Of a stretch of 20,799 nucleotides of DNA, positions 11,868 through 19,763 are shown piece after piece. The DNA comes from a virus. The translations under genes and the position numbers were made by a program. Each line of letters begins with the position of its first letter. Positions within the stretch are counted from its first letter, which is position 1. The DNA lies in the IMG/VR virus record IMGVR_UViG_3300042914_002624, positions 1 through 20,799 of that record, one strand, 5' to 3'. The notes beneath the pieces are model-generated. The model did not search any database. It was given only the letters and a program-made list of their open reading frames with translations, and was not told the DNA's origin.

Positions 11868-11920
11868 GTGCGCTCGCTTGTGCTCGCTCTGTGCTCGCCT
11901 ATGCGCTCGCATGCGGTCGC
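11868..11920. repeat. Five tandem iteron-like GTGCTCGC repeats
   Basis: GTGCGCTCGCTT, GTGCTCGCTCT, GTGCTCGCCT, ATGCGCTCGC and ATGCGGTCGC follow each other with 10-12-nt spacing. The last two are enclosed by CTATGCG/CGCATAG arms (11899-11905 and 11918-11924). Two more copies, one inverted, form the arms of the hairpin at 11973-12009. Near-helical spacing resembles replication or regulator iterons. Confidence 0.6.
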
Positions 11921-11928
11921 ATAGAGCG

Positions 11929-11955
11929 GCGCCCCCCCCGTATAACGGGGGGCGC
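11929..11955. other. Strong GC hairpin (8C/6G tract)
   Basis: GCGCCCCCC (11929-11937) pairs with GGGGGGCGC (11947-11955) across CCGTATAAC; a shifted CCCCCCG/CGGGGGG pairing is also possible. Rightward, TTGCTTTT follows about 10 nt later, so it could act as a loose terminator, but no rightward gene lies before it. The C-run is also a likely spot for length variation. Confidence 0.5.
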
Positions 11956-11972
11956 TGCCTTGCTTTTCGTGT

Positions 11973-12009
11973 GTGTGCTCGCCCTATAGGGGTGCGGGGG
12001 CGAGCACAC
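11973..12009. other. 12-bp perfect inverted repeat with iteron arms
   Basis: GTGTGCTCGCCC (11973-11984) and GGGCGAGCACAC (11998-12009) are exact reverse complements with a 13-nt loop that holds TATAGGGG. The arms contain the GTGCTCGC iteron, so the structure may be a binding site for the same protein in dyad form, a cruciform or an RNA hairpin in a late leader. Confidence 0.6.
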
Positions 12010-12076
12010 GCAAAATCCCGCAGAATCTCGAGGTAGGGCAGAATGGCCCCAGACACACGTCCAGGAGGACCCGGAA

Positions 12077-12232
12077 ATGGAACTTTTTGCGCTCGCTCTG
12101 GCATGGCTTTTCGGGGGAGCGATCGCACTCGCCGCGCTCGCCTTCGTGACCGGCTTTCTCGCGTACTGGTTGTGGGCGGTCGCGCATGCCGGATGGCTCG
12201 TCGCCGAGCTCGTCTGGCAACGTCGAGGGTGA
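12077..12232 (+). CDS. 51-residue membrane protein at the head of the late region
   Basis: The ATG at 12077 has AGGAGG 9 nt upstream. Nearly the whole protein is hydrophobic: MELFALALAWLFGG, IALAALAFVTGFLAYWLW and AVAHAGWLVAELVW, ending QRRG. It could be one long or two short transmembrane helices. Its place before the terminase genes would suit a small holin-like or membrane-anchored protein, but there is no lysis gene beside it and no function is assigned. It lies 43 nt before the small-terminase candidate. Confidence 0.65.
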   Translation: MELFALALAWLFGGAIALAALAFVTGFLAYWLWAVAHAGWLVAELVWQRRG

Positions 12233-12275
12233 CGGCCTTGCGGTGACCGCCACGCGGTGACAGAATCGCACCGCT

Positions 12276-12839
12276 ATGGAAATCGCTCCAGAACGGAAAC
12301 AACGAAAGCGATTCGACACCAGCCCGACGCCGGACGCGCCCCGTGGCCGCAGCCCCATCACGGGGGCGCCGGTCCCGGCCGGCCGGCCGAAGGGCATCCC
12401 GAATCGGTCTACCAGGACGATCAGGGAGGCGATAGAGAGCGCCTGCCAGCCGGGCCAGTGCCACCCACAGGGCCTCGCAGGCTGGCTCGTGGAAAGGGCG
12501 ACGGGCAGCGTCGAGGACCGCAAGATCTTCGCCACCATGGTGGCGCGCATCGTGCCGGCGCAGATCCACGCGACGGTTGACCAGGTGACGGTGCAGCTGC
12601 CGTGGTTGGCCGGTCGGGGGGTGGTCAGTACACAAGGGCGTACACAGTCCCGAGCCATCGACGCGCAAGTGCTTGAGCCTGCGAGGGAATTGACGCAAGA
12701 CCTTCGGGTTGATGACCCGATGCGCGTGCTCGAGGTGCCCGAGACCGCGTCATCCGTCGCGCCCGAGCCACAAGTTGCGTCCGTGCAACTCCCTGCCGAC
12801 CCCCTACCCGGTGTCGAGCCGGCACCGGGGGGAGGGTAA
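12276..12839 (+). CDS. Putative small terminase subunit
   Basis: 187 residues. After a basic, disordered start comes GRPKGIPNRSTRTIREAIESACQ (36-58), a KGxPNKxT-type DNA-binding element common in phage small-terminase candidates, then GLAGWLVERATGSVEDRKIFATMVARIVPAQI (66-97), a helical part that resembles the AFLALLGKVLPMQI stretch of the same family. The C-terminal 90 residues are Pro/Val-rich with no motif. A small terminase binds pac or cos DNA and feeds TerL. The position two genes before terL supports this. The ATG at 12276 lacks a good RBS, so the start is uncertain. Confidence 0.65.
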   Translation: MEIAPERKQRKRFDTSPTPDAPRGRSPITGAPVPAGRPKGIPNRSTRTIREAIESACQPGQCHPQGLAGWLVERATGSVEDRKIFATMVARIVPAQIHATVDQVTVQLPWLAGRGVVSTQGRTQSRAIDAQVLEPARELTQDLRVDDPMRVLEVPETASSVAPEPQVASVQLPADPLPGVEPAPGGG

Positions 12840-12842
12840 CGA

Positions 12843-13733
12843 ATGGAGCCTCTCCCCCTTCCGCTGCAATTCCGATTTGGAGGTGTTGAGAAAAACACAA
12901 CTCCATGTCGGCACGGTCACGCTGCAGGTCGGAACTCTGACGGCAAATGCCGCCAGTGCGTTCGCGACACCAGGTCTCGGACTCGCGCTCGGCGCCGTGC
13001 AGAGGCGGGGGTCGTGCTTCGCTGCGAGGCGGTAGCCGCCGGTCGCGAGGAGTACACCGGGCAAGAGTGCAAGCAGGGGCATGGCCGCTGGCGCCGGGTC
13101 AAGACGGGCGAGTGCGTGGTGTGCTACCGCGAGAGGCACGCGAAGTGGCAGGAGGAGCTTGCGGCCCTCGAGGCCCGCCGCGCGCGGGGCGAGCTAATCG
13201 GCAGGAAAAGAAAGCAGGCTCGCGAGACTGCTCGTCGCGCAGCTCGTCGCGCAGCGCGGCATGAGCTGCTTCGCGCGTCGCCGCGGCAGTGCCTACGCTG
13301 CGAGCGCGTACTGAGCGAGGCAGACTTTCGCTGCACGCCCAGAACCAAGCACCCGCAATGGTGCGTGCGTTGCAGGTCGTCGTTTGCCAAGTTGCAGAAA
13401 GCCAAGCGCACCGGGAAGCTGACCGAGGGCGCCGCCCGTCGCGAGCTAGCCGAGCGTCGGCAAAGACCGAAGTGGGCGAAGGCGAAGGATCTGCGGGCGG
13501 TCTACGCTTACGCGAAGTTTCTGCGAAGCGTCGGCATCGACTGCGAGGTCGATCACATCGTCCCGCTTCGTGGGTCTGGCGTTTGCGGCTTGCACGCGCC
13601 GGACAACCTGCGGGTGTGCCTGAGCCGCGACAACCGCTCGAAGTCGGCCGAGCTGATTCCAGGCGCTGCGTTCATCCCGTCTGAGTTCGAGAACCCGGTG
13701 TTTGTTTCGTGGGTGCGCCATGCAACCGCCTGA
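12843..13733 (+). CDS. HNH endonuclease with three zinc-ribbon-like modules
   Basis: 296 residues. Three Cys modules precede the nuclease: C22-HGH-C36-x2-C39, C76-x3-H80 with C91-x2-C94, and C150-x2-C153 with C174-x2-C177, separated by very basic Arg/Lys/Ala helices. The HNH domain is at 230-270: CEVDHIVPLRGSGVCGLHAPDNLRVCLSRDNRSKS with D237-H238, H251, N255 and N264. GGGAGGG lies 6 nt before the ATG at 12843, which starts 3 nt after the small-terminase TAA; its end overlaps terL by 14 nt. HNH proteins beside terminases can support packaging, but this multi-ribbon architecture also fits a homing-type endonuclease between terS and terL. Confidence 0.82.
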   Translation: MEPLPLPLQFRFGGVEKNTTPCRHGHAAGRNSDGKCRQCVRDTRSRTRARRRAEAGVVLRCEAVAAGREEYTGQECKQGHGRWRRVKTGECVVCYRERHAKWQEELAALEARRARGELIGRKRKQARETARRAARRAARHELLRASPRQCLRCERVLSEADFRCTPRTKHPQWCVRCRSSFAKLQKAKRTGKLTEGAARRELAERRQRPKWAKAKDLRAVYAYAKFLRSVGIDCEVDHIVPLRGSGVCGLHAPDNLRVCLSRDNRSKSAELIPGAAFIPSEFENPVFVSWVRHATA

Positions 13734-15096
13734 CGAGGACATCGCCGCCGCCGGGCCTATCACGATCAACACCTACCGCCCGCGCGAGGCGTTCCTCGAC
13801 TTGCACAACCGCGCGACGCGCTGGGCGTGCGTGGTGGCGCACCGGCGCGCGGGCAAGACGGTGGCGATGTGCACCGACCTCGTCATCAGCGCGCTCGAGT
13901 GTCCGCACCCGAAGCCGCAGGTGGCTTACCTTGCGCCGTTCCGCGAGCAGGCGAAGAAGGTCGCTTGGCAGTACCTCAAGGACCTGACGAAGCCGCTTTG
14001 GGCGAAACCGCCGAACGAGAGCGAGCTCAAGATCACGATGCGCACGAGTCGCCCCGGCGACTACGCGACGATCTACTGCGGCGGCAGTGACAACCCCGAC
14101 AGCTTGCGCGGCCTCTACCTCGACGCGGTGGTGATGGACGAGGTCGGGCAGATGCGCCCGAGCACCTGGTACTCGGTCGTGCGCCCGGCGCTCTCGGACC
14201 GGCAGGGCAGCGCCATCTGGGCGGGCACGCCTGCCGGCAAGAACTTCTTCTGGCAGCTGCGCGAAGAGGCGCGGCTGAACCCCGGCACGCACCTGCTGCT
14301 GGAACTCCCTGCGAGCAAGACGGGCATCTTGCCGGAGGGCGAGCTTGCGGCGGCGCGCGCGCAGATGACCGAGGAGACCTTCGCGATCGAGTACGAGGTC
14401 AGCTTCGACGCCTCGGTGCCGGGCGCGTACTTCGCGAAGCAGCTGGGCGAGGCGTATGAGCAGGGGCGGGTGGGGGACTTCCCGATCGACCCTGCGTTCC
14501 CGGTGGACCTCGTGGCCGACTTGGGCTACACGGACTCCTGCTCGTGGTGGGGCTGGCAGACGGGGCCGGATGGGCACCGGGTGGTCGAGTTCTACGAGGC
14601 GGACGGTCAGGCCATCGGCCACTACATCGACTGGGTGAAGAGCCGGCCGTACAAGGTCGGCACGGTGTGGCTGCCGCACGATGCGCGGGCGAAATCGCTG
14701 CAGACGGGCAAGTCCATCATCGAGCAGTTCCTGCACTCGGGCATCACGCCGAGGATCGTGCCCGAGCTCAGCCTGCAGGACGGCATTGAGGCGGCGCGTC
14801 TGACCATCCCGAAGTGCTACTTCGACGAGAAGGCGACCTATGCCGGCGTCGAGCACCTGCGGGCGTACATGCGCGAGTGGGACGAGCGGACGCAGACCTT
14901 CCGCAACCGCCCGAAGCACGACCAGCACAGCCACGCTTCGGACGCTTTTCGGTACCTCGCGCTTGCCGCGAGACCCGTTTCTGGTAATTTGTCAAGTGGT
15001 GGTGCTAAAATCGCACCGCGTAGTGGTGAGCACTACGGGTTCACGTTGGATGACATCTGGGACTGCAGGCCGCGCCACAGCGGACGGGTGGGTTGA
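13720..15096 (+). CDS. terL: Terminase large subunit
   Basis: 458 residues from the ATG at 13720, preferred over the upstream TTG at 13702. The ATPase has a Walker-A-like HRRAGKT (41-47), Walker B VVMDE (D140, E141) with a following coupling region, and GTPAGKNFFW after it. The nuclease has D267 in ADLGYTDS and a late conserved HDQHSHASDAFRYL with D408. The motor cuts concatemeric DNA and pumps it into the prohead through the portal. It overlaps the HNH gene upstream by 14 nt, and its stop overlaps the portal start (TGATG), so translation is coupled. The C-terminal tail after 415 is poorly conserved. Confidence 0.95.
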   Translation: MQPPDEDIAAAGPITINTYRPREAFLDLHNRATRWACVVAHRRAGKTVAMCTDLVISALECPHPKPQVAYLAPFREQAKKVAWQYLKDLTKPLWAKPPNESELKITMRTSRPGDYATIYCGGSDNPDSLRGLYLDAVVMDEVGQMRPSTWYSVVRPALSDRQGSAIWAGTPAGKNFFWQLREEARLNPGTHLLLELPASKTGILPEGELAAARAQMTEETFAIEYEVSFDASVPGAYFAKQLGEAYEQGRVGDFPIDPAFPVDLVADLGYTDSCSWWGWQTGPDGHRVVEFYEADGQAIGHYIDWVKSRPYKVGTVWLPHDARAKSLQTGKSIIEQFLHSGITPRIVPELSLQDGIEAARLTIPKCYFDEKATYAGVEHLRAYMREWDERTQTFRNRPKHDQHSHASDAFRYLALAARPVSGNLSSGGAKIAPRSGEHYGFTLDDIWDCRPRHSGRVG

Positions 15097-17273
15097 TGGA
15101 AAGCTCCGAGCGCATCGAGACCTCCAAGGACTTCGCCGACACGCCGGGCGGCATGGCGCGGCGTTGGAGCACTGAAATCGAGGCGGCGGTCAAGGAGCTG
15201 ACCAAGTTCCACGAGGACGGCGACAAGATCGTCGAGCGTTACCTCGACAAGCGCGACGAGTGGGGCAAGTCCGAGTCGCGCGTGAACCTTTTCTGGTCCA
15301 CGGTGAAGGTTCTGCTCTCGATGCTCTATGCGCGGCCGCCGAAGGCTTCGGTGTCGCGCGCGTTCCAGGACTCGGATGACGACCAGGCGCGCGTGGCGGG
15401 GCAGATCCTGCAGCGCCTGCTGAACAAGTCCTTCGACGACAACATCTCGCCGTGGGACGCTGCGGTGCGGCAGGGCATCGAGGACTGGCTCGTGGTCGGC
15501 GCGGGTCAGGTGTGGCTGCGCTACGAGGTCGAGACCGCGCTCGAGGAGGTCCCGGCGCAGTTCGACCCGCTGACCGGCGCTAAAATAGCCCCGGCGCAGA
15601 CGGTCGAGCGCATCGTGGACGAGGACGCGCCCTGCGACTACGTCTTCTGGAAGGATTTCCTGTACTCGCCGGCGCGCACATGGGGCGAGGTGCGCTGGGT
15701 GGCGCGGCGCGTGTACATGACGCGCGAGCAGCTCGAGGCGCGCTTCGGCCCCGAGATCGCCAAGGTCGTGCCGATGGTTCGCCGGAAAGCGAAGCAGGGC
15801 GAGCCGCAGGTCAAGAACGACCCGTGGGCGCGTGCCGAGGTGTTCGAGATCTGGTGCAAGGAGAACCGCAAGGTCTACTGGTTCGCCAAGGGGATGGACA
15901 CCATCCTCGACTACAAGGACGACCCGCTCGGGCTCGAGAACTTCTTCCCCTGCCCGAAGCCTTTGGCGGCGAACGTCACCTCGAGCAACTTCATCCCGCG
16001 CGCGGACTACATCTTCGCGCAGGACCAGTTCGACGAGCTCGACGAGATCAACACGCGCATCACCTGGCTCACGCGCGCGACCAAGGTGGTCGGTGTCTAC
16101 GACAAGGCCGCGGGCGATTCGGTCGGCCGGGTGCTCCTGCAGGCGAGCGAGAACCAGCTGATCCCGGTGGACAACTGGGCGATGTTCGCCGAGGGCGGCG
16201 GCATCAAGGGCAAGCTGGAATTTGTGCCCATCGAGGCGGTGGTCAACTGCATCGAGCGGCTGCGGCAGTACCGGCAGGACAAGACGCAGCAGATCTACGA
16301 GGTGCTTGGCATCTCGGACATCATGCGCGGCGCCTCGCGCGCCTCGGAGACCGCGGCTGCGCAGCAGATCAAGGCGCAGTTCGGCTCGACGCGCATGCAG
16401 CTCTCGCAGTTCTACATCGCCGAGTGGATCACGCACGCGCTTCGCATCAAGGCGGAGATCATCGCGAAGCACTGGCAGCCCGAAACCATCATGCGCGCCT
16501 CGAACATCGAGCGCACGCCGGATGCGGCCGTTGCGATGGCGGCGATCGACCTCATCAAGAACACCGAGTTGGCCGAGTATCGCATCAGCGTCGAGGCCGA
16601 CAGCATGGCGGCGATGGACTGGGCCGCCGAGCGAGACGCAGCAGTCCAGTTCATGCAGGGCTTGGGCGCGTTCATCTCACAGGTCTCGCCGGTGGCGCAA
16701 TCGACGCCCGGCGCAGGCCCCTTCCTGCTGCGTCTCATGCAATGGGCGGTCGCGAAGTTCCGCGTCTCGAGCGAGATCGAGGGCGTTCTCGACCAGGCGG
16801 TCGCGGCGATGCAGCAGCAGCTCTTGAACCCGCCCCCGCCGCCGCCGAACCCCGAGCTCGAGAAGCTCAAGCTCGAGGCCGAGAAAATCAAGTCGAACGA
16901 GCGCATCGCGGCGTTCGAGGCGGCTTCTGACGAGAAGGTCGCCGCGCTCAAGGCGACGGTCGAGCTGCAGAAGGTCGAGATGCAGGCCAGGTTCGATCAG
17001 GTCGCGGCGCAGTACCAGCAGATCGCCGACATGATGGCGATGGTGCAGAAGGTGAACCCTGTGATGCAGCTCGACGGCCTTGCGGCTTCCATCGGGCAAA
17101 TGTCGCAGAGCAACGCCGCGCAGATGGATCAGCTCTTGCGCGCGGTCACGCAGAAGCGTCGCCGCGTGCCAATCCGCGACCAGATGGGCGAGATCGTCGA
17201 GGTGCGCGAGATCGATGACGACCCTTCCCCTTCCGTTCAAATCGGGCCTCCTGGCGCGCCCGCGATCAACTGA
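15096..17273 (+). CDS. Portal protein
   Basis: 725 residues, the length of podovirus-type portals. It begins MESSERIETSKDFADTP, with a helical wing and early VNLFWSTVKVLLSMLYARPPK typical of the portal N-terminal clip/wing. Later ADYIFAQDQFDELDEINTRI (crown-side hinge) and ASETAAAQQIKAQFGSTRMQ occur, a motif seen in large portals. A Pro run (about 579-584) separates a C-terminal long coiled coil (ELEKLKLEAEKIKSNERI, KVEMQARFDQVAAQYQQI) with tail QKRRRVPIRDQ. Twelve copies form the capsid vertex ring. It follows terL with a TGATG overlap and precedes virion genes. Confidence 0.92.
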   Translation: MESSERIETSKDFADTPGGMARRWSTEIEAAVKELTKFHEDGDKIVERYLDKRDEWGKSESRVNLFWSTVKVLLSMLYARPPKASVSRAFQDSDDDQARVAGQILQRLLNKSFDDNISPWDAAVRQGIEDWLVVGAGQVWLRYEVETALEEVPAQFDPLTGAKIAPAQTVERIVDEDAPCDYVFWKDFLYSPARTWGEVRWVARRVYMTREQLEARFGPEIAKVVPMVRRKAKQGEPQVKNDPWARAEVFEIWCKENRKVYWFAKGMDTILDYKDDPLGLENFFPCPKPLAANVTSSNFIPRADYIFAQDQFDELDEINTRITWLTRATKVVGVYDKAAGDSVGRVLLQASENQLIPVDNWAMFAEGGGIKGKLEFVPIEAVVNCIERLRQYRQDKTQQIYEVLGISDIMRGASRASETAAAQQIKAQFGSTRMQLSQFYIAEWITHALRIKAEIIAKHWQPETIMRASNIERTPDAAVAMAAIDLIKNTELAEYRISVEADSMAAMDWAAERDAAVQFMQGLGAFISQVSPVAQSTPGAGPFLLRLMQWAVAKFRVSSEIEGVLDQAVAAMQQQLLNPPPPPPNPELEKLKLEAEKIKSNERIAAFEAASDEKVAALKATVELQKVEMQARFDQVAAQYQQIADMMAMVQKVNPVMQLDGLAASIGQMSQSNAAQMDQLLRAVTQKRRRVPIRDQMGEIVEVREIDDDPSPSVQIGPPGAPAIN

Positions 17274-17281
17274 GGTAAATC

Positions 17282-17686
17282 ATGGCGACGTACAACAAAT
17301 TCAACGCGTGGGCAGAGACGATGGTCGAGGGAGCCAACCTCGGCTCCGACCAGTTCGTGATTGCGCTCACGAACACCGCCCCGGTGGCGACCAACAGCGT
17401 GCTAACCGACATCACGCAGATTTCGTACACCAACCTTTCTTCGCGCAACGTCACGACGACGAGTTCTTCGCAGACGAGCGGCACCTACACGCTGGTCCTT
17501 GCTGACCTTGTGCTGACGGCCTCGGGTGCTGTCGGGCCGTTCCGGTATGTGGTGCTGTACGACGACACCCCGACGTCGCCCGCCGACCCGCTGGTGGGCT
17601 GGTGGGACTACGGCTCGTCCATCACGATGGCGAACGGTGAAACCTTCACGGTGGACTTCACCGGCGCTGCGATCACGCTGTCGTAA
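17282..17686 (+). CDS. Putative virion structural protein (beta-rich)
   Basis: 134 residues from the ATG at 17282 with GAGGT upstream, 8 nt after the portal stop. The start MATYNKFNAWAETMVEGANLG and the phrase FVIALTNTAPVATNSVLTDITQ recur in phages as small virion proteins near the head genes. The rest is beta-rich (YTLVLADLVLTASGAVGPFRYVVLYDDT, GETFTVDFTGAAI), a jellyroll-like or Ig-like pattern suiting capsid decoration or a head-tail component. Exact role unknown. Confidence 0.7.
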   Translation: MATYNKFNAWAETMVEGANLGSDQFVIALTNTAPVATNSVLTDITQISYTNLSSRNVTTTSSSQTSGTYTLVLADLVLTASGAVGPFRYVVLYDDTPTSPADPLVGWWDYGSSITMANGETFTVDFTGAAITLS

Positions 17687-17697
17687 GGGAGTAACTC

Positions 17698-18159
17698 ATG
17701 GCAGACAATGTTGGATATACCCCCGGCGCAGGCGCGACAGTCGCCGCCGACGATATTGCTGGCGTACTGCATCAGCGCGTCAAGATCGGCGTTGGTGCTG
17801 ACGGTACAGCGGTCGATGTTTCGACCAGCAACCCGCTGCCGGTCGATGCTTCCTATGGCGAACTGGTCGAGGCTATGGAAGCCCTGCGAATGGCGACCAA
17901 TTCGCTCACGAAGTCGATCGGGTACGCGCTGCCGAACCTGCAAGGCCAGCCGATTTTTGAGGCTCGGCAGGCGACGGCGGGCAACCTAAACGCGACCGTC
18001 ACCGGGAGCCTTTCTTCTGTTACGTCTGTTACGTCTGTTACGTCTGTTTTAGGGCTTCAGAACCAGCAGCAGGTCGGCGGCTTTGCTGCCAATGACCAAA
18101 TCCCCGCTTTCATGCACCTTCAGGCGGACACGCTCCGTCGCAATATCTTGGTGACTTAA
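17698..18159 (+). CDS. Putative virion protein with SVT tandem repeats
   Basis: 153 residues, starting MADNVGYTPGAGATVAADDIAGVLHQRVKIGVGADGTAVDV, a phage motif recognised as belonging to small virion proteins. A helical segment, ELVEAMEALRMATNSL, follows, then a low-complexity linker SVTSVTSVTSV encoded by 9-bp repeats, and a short C-terminal domain with QVGGFAANDQIPAF. Probably a structural or scaffolding/fibre-linked part. The RBS (GGAGT) is 6 nt before the ATG. Confidence 0.7.
   Translation: MADNVGYTPGAGATVAADDIAGVLHQRVKIGVGADGTAVDVSTSNPLPVDASYGELVEAMEALRMATNSLTKSIGYALPNLQGQPIFEARQATAGNLNATVTGSLSSVTSVTSVTSVLGLQNQQQVGGFAANDQIPAFMHLQADTLRRNILVT
18016..18048 (+). repeat. 9-bp in-frame tandem repeat
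   Basis: TCTGTTACG is repeated three times with a partial fourth copy. Each unit adds three residues (S-V-T), so slippage would change a linker length without breaking the frame. Confidence 0.9.
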
Positions 18160-18160
18160 C

Positions 18161-19594
18161 ATGGCAACGACCAACGGCAATCGACAGATTCTTGACCTCA
18201 AAAAGTGGGAGTTTTGCACCCCCGCGCCGAACGCGACACAAGCGGGCGCGTTCGTTGTGTCCTCGCGGCACTTCCGGCAGCAGCAGATGTATGTGCGCGG
18301 CACCACGGACGCCACGATGTACAACCCCTCCGAGGACGCATGGGTTACCTTGCCCTCGCCCGCGCTCGCGGGGAGCTTCGGCGCAGGCGCGTCCGGCACG
18401 GCTGGCGCGTGGTCAACCGGTTCAACCGTTGGCGCGGCCTCGCTGACCGCGACGGCTGGCACGACCTCGACGATCACGACGAACCAGACGCTTGCACGCG
18501 ACCTGCGCGGCTACAAGATTCTGATCATGTCAGGCCCGAACAACGGGCTCGTGCTCGACATCGTATCGAACACGCTCGGCACGAACGCCATCATCACGGT
18601 CGCAACGCAGGCGAGCGCGTTCTCGGCATCGACAACCTACCGCCTGATGACCCCGCGCTTTTATGTCGTCGGCTCGGGCACGCTCGCGTCCGGCTCATTC
18701 CGCGTGTACGACTACGCCACCAACACCTGGACGACCCTCTCGAACACCGGTCTCCCGGCCACCCTTGGCACTGACGGCAAGCTCATCGCCACGCCTTCAA
18801 TGGTTGATGGCGATTTCAAGCACTTCGCCACGGGCACGGCGACCTCTGCTACCGCAACGACGCTGGTGCAGACCGGCAAGACCTGGGCGGCGAGCCAGTG
18901 GATCAACTACCAAGTCCGCATCACTGGCGGCACCGGAGCAGGTCAGATTCGCTCCATCACGGCGAACACCGCCGACTCGCTGACCGTTGCGACTTGGACG
19001 ACGACACCGGATGCGACCTCGACCTATGCTATCTCGGGCAATGACGACTTCTTGTACTACATGGGCAACAACGCCGTAACGCTGTACCGCTACAGCATCT
19101 CCGCGAACACTTGGTCGACGCTTGCGCCGACTGCTGCGCGTGCTGCTGCGCCGGGCGCGGGCATGAGCGGTCACTGGGTACATTCGGTCGAGGCGACTGA
19201 CTGGAACAACGAGTCATCCATCATCAACGGCAACCGCATTTATTCGTTCCGCGGCGCGGCTGGCGGTGTTCTGGACTACTACAACATCTCGGCCAACACT
19301 TGGGTGAGCGGTGTCGTCTACGCGCCCAACTCGGAAACCTTCACCACCGGCACGAAGTACGCGCTACACGGTGGGCGGCTTTACATCCAGAAGGAGGTGA
19401 CGGGCCGCTGGTTCGCCTACGACTTTGCGCGGTCGGAGCTGTTCCCGTGGTCTACGGCGCTTTATCCGCAGGGCGCGGCGGTGCTCGGCGACACCGCGTT
19501 CGATGTCGTCTACAAGGACGGCGCGACCGAAATCTACTATGTGTATTTCCTTCTCAACACCAGCAGCGTGCTGCTTCGGCAGATGGTGATTTGA
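18161..19594 (+). CDS. Kelch-like beta-propeller virion protein
   Basis: 477 residues. The start MATTNGNRQILDLKKWEFCTPAPNATQAG recurs as a phage structural protein with the same neighbours. Propeller-type repeats are visible: YNPSEDAWVTLPSP, YDYATNTWTTLSNTGLP, YRYSISANTWSTLAPTAA and YYNISANTWVSGVVYAP; a fifth blade with RWFAYDFARSELFPWS is near the end. These aromatic W/Y-rich blades are typical of proteins that bind sugars or partner proteins. A tail-surface or receptor-related role is reasonable but not shown. It begins 2 nt after the previous stop, with only a weak RBS. Confidence 0.78.
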   Translation: MATTNGNRQILDLKKWEFCTPAPNATQAGAFVVSSRHFRQQQMYVRGTTDATMYNPSEDAWVTLPSPALAGSFGAGASGTAGAWSTGSTVGAASLTATAGTTSTITTNQTLARDLRGYKILIMSGPNNGLVLDIVSNTLGTNAIITVATQASAFSASTTYRLMTPRFYVVGSGTLASGSFRVYDYATNTWTTLSNTGLPATLGTDGKLIATPSMVDGDFKHFATGTATSATATTLVQTGKTWAASQWINYQVRITGGTGAGQIRSITANTADSLTVATWTTTPDATSTYAISGNDDFLYYMGNNAVTLYRYSISANTWSTLAPTAARAAAPGAGMSGHWVHSVEATDWNNESSIINGNRIYSFRGAAGGVLDYYNISANTWVSGVVYAPNSETFTTGTKYALHGGRLYIQKEVTGRWFAYDFARSELFPWSTALYPQGAAVLGDTAFDVVYKDGATEIYYVYFLLNTSSVLLRQMVI

Positions 19595-19595
19595 C

Positions 19596-19760
19596 ATGAA
19601 CATCGCGGAACTTATCAAGGCGTGTGAGCGGCGGATTGCGAATCTGAATAGCGTTCGCGGATCGGCGCTTGCGCTTGGCGATATGGCGCAGGTCGATTGC
19701 ATCGACGCGCAGATCGAGGAAACACAGGACACGCTGAACAAACTCCGCGCAGTTGCGTAA
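19596..19760 (+). CDS. 54-residue helical hypothetical protein
   Basis: MNIAELIKACERRIANLNSVRG, ALALGDMAQVDCIDAQIEETQDTLNKLRAVA. The whole sequence is two amphipathic helices, a helical-hairpin shape, with a Cys in each half (C10, C37). It begins right after the kelch-like gene, its ATG just behind that gene's TGA (TTTGACATG), and ends 3 nt before the next ATG, so the late genes are tightly packed. A longer open frame on the other strand is a shadow. Confidence 0.68.
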   Translation: MNIAELIKACERRIANLNSVRGSALALGDMAQVDCIDAQIEETQDTLNKLRAVA

Positions 19761-19763
19761 ACC

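Larger units (their letters stand above)
11736..12076. other. Divergent non-coding region (regulatory and possible origin sequence)
   Basis: 341 nt with no convincing gene between the leftward accessory operon and the rightward late genes. Apart from the structured elements listed separately, it holds TCCAC-TAG-GTGGA (11825-11837) and, in the leftward leader, CCGGCA/TGCCGG around 11755-11767, a small hairpin. Candidate leftward promoters near 11801 (TTGCGT, or TATAGC as -10) are poor matches to consensus. No tRNA or obvious RNA gene is seen. Confidence 0.6.

Noticed and set aside
11929-11965. Intrinsic terminator for a rightward gene
   Set aside because: No rightward gene precedes it and the T-rich stretch is interrupted and about 10 nt away.
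11868-12009. CRISPR array
   Set aside because: Repeat units are 10-12 nt with no spacer regularity and no cas genes.
11829-12898. Long minus-strand open frames across the divergent region and terS
   Set aside because: Arg/Pro-rich, no motif, no RBS; explained by GC-rich composition.
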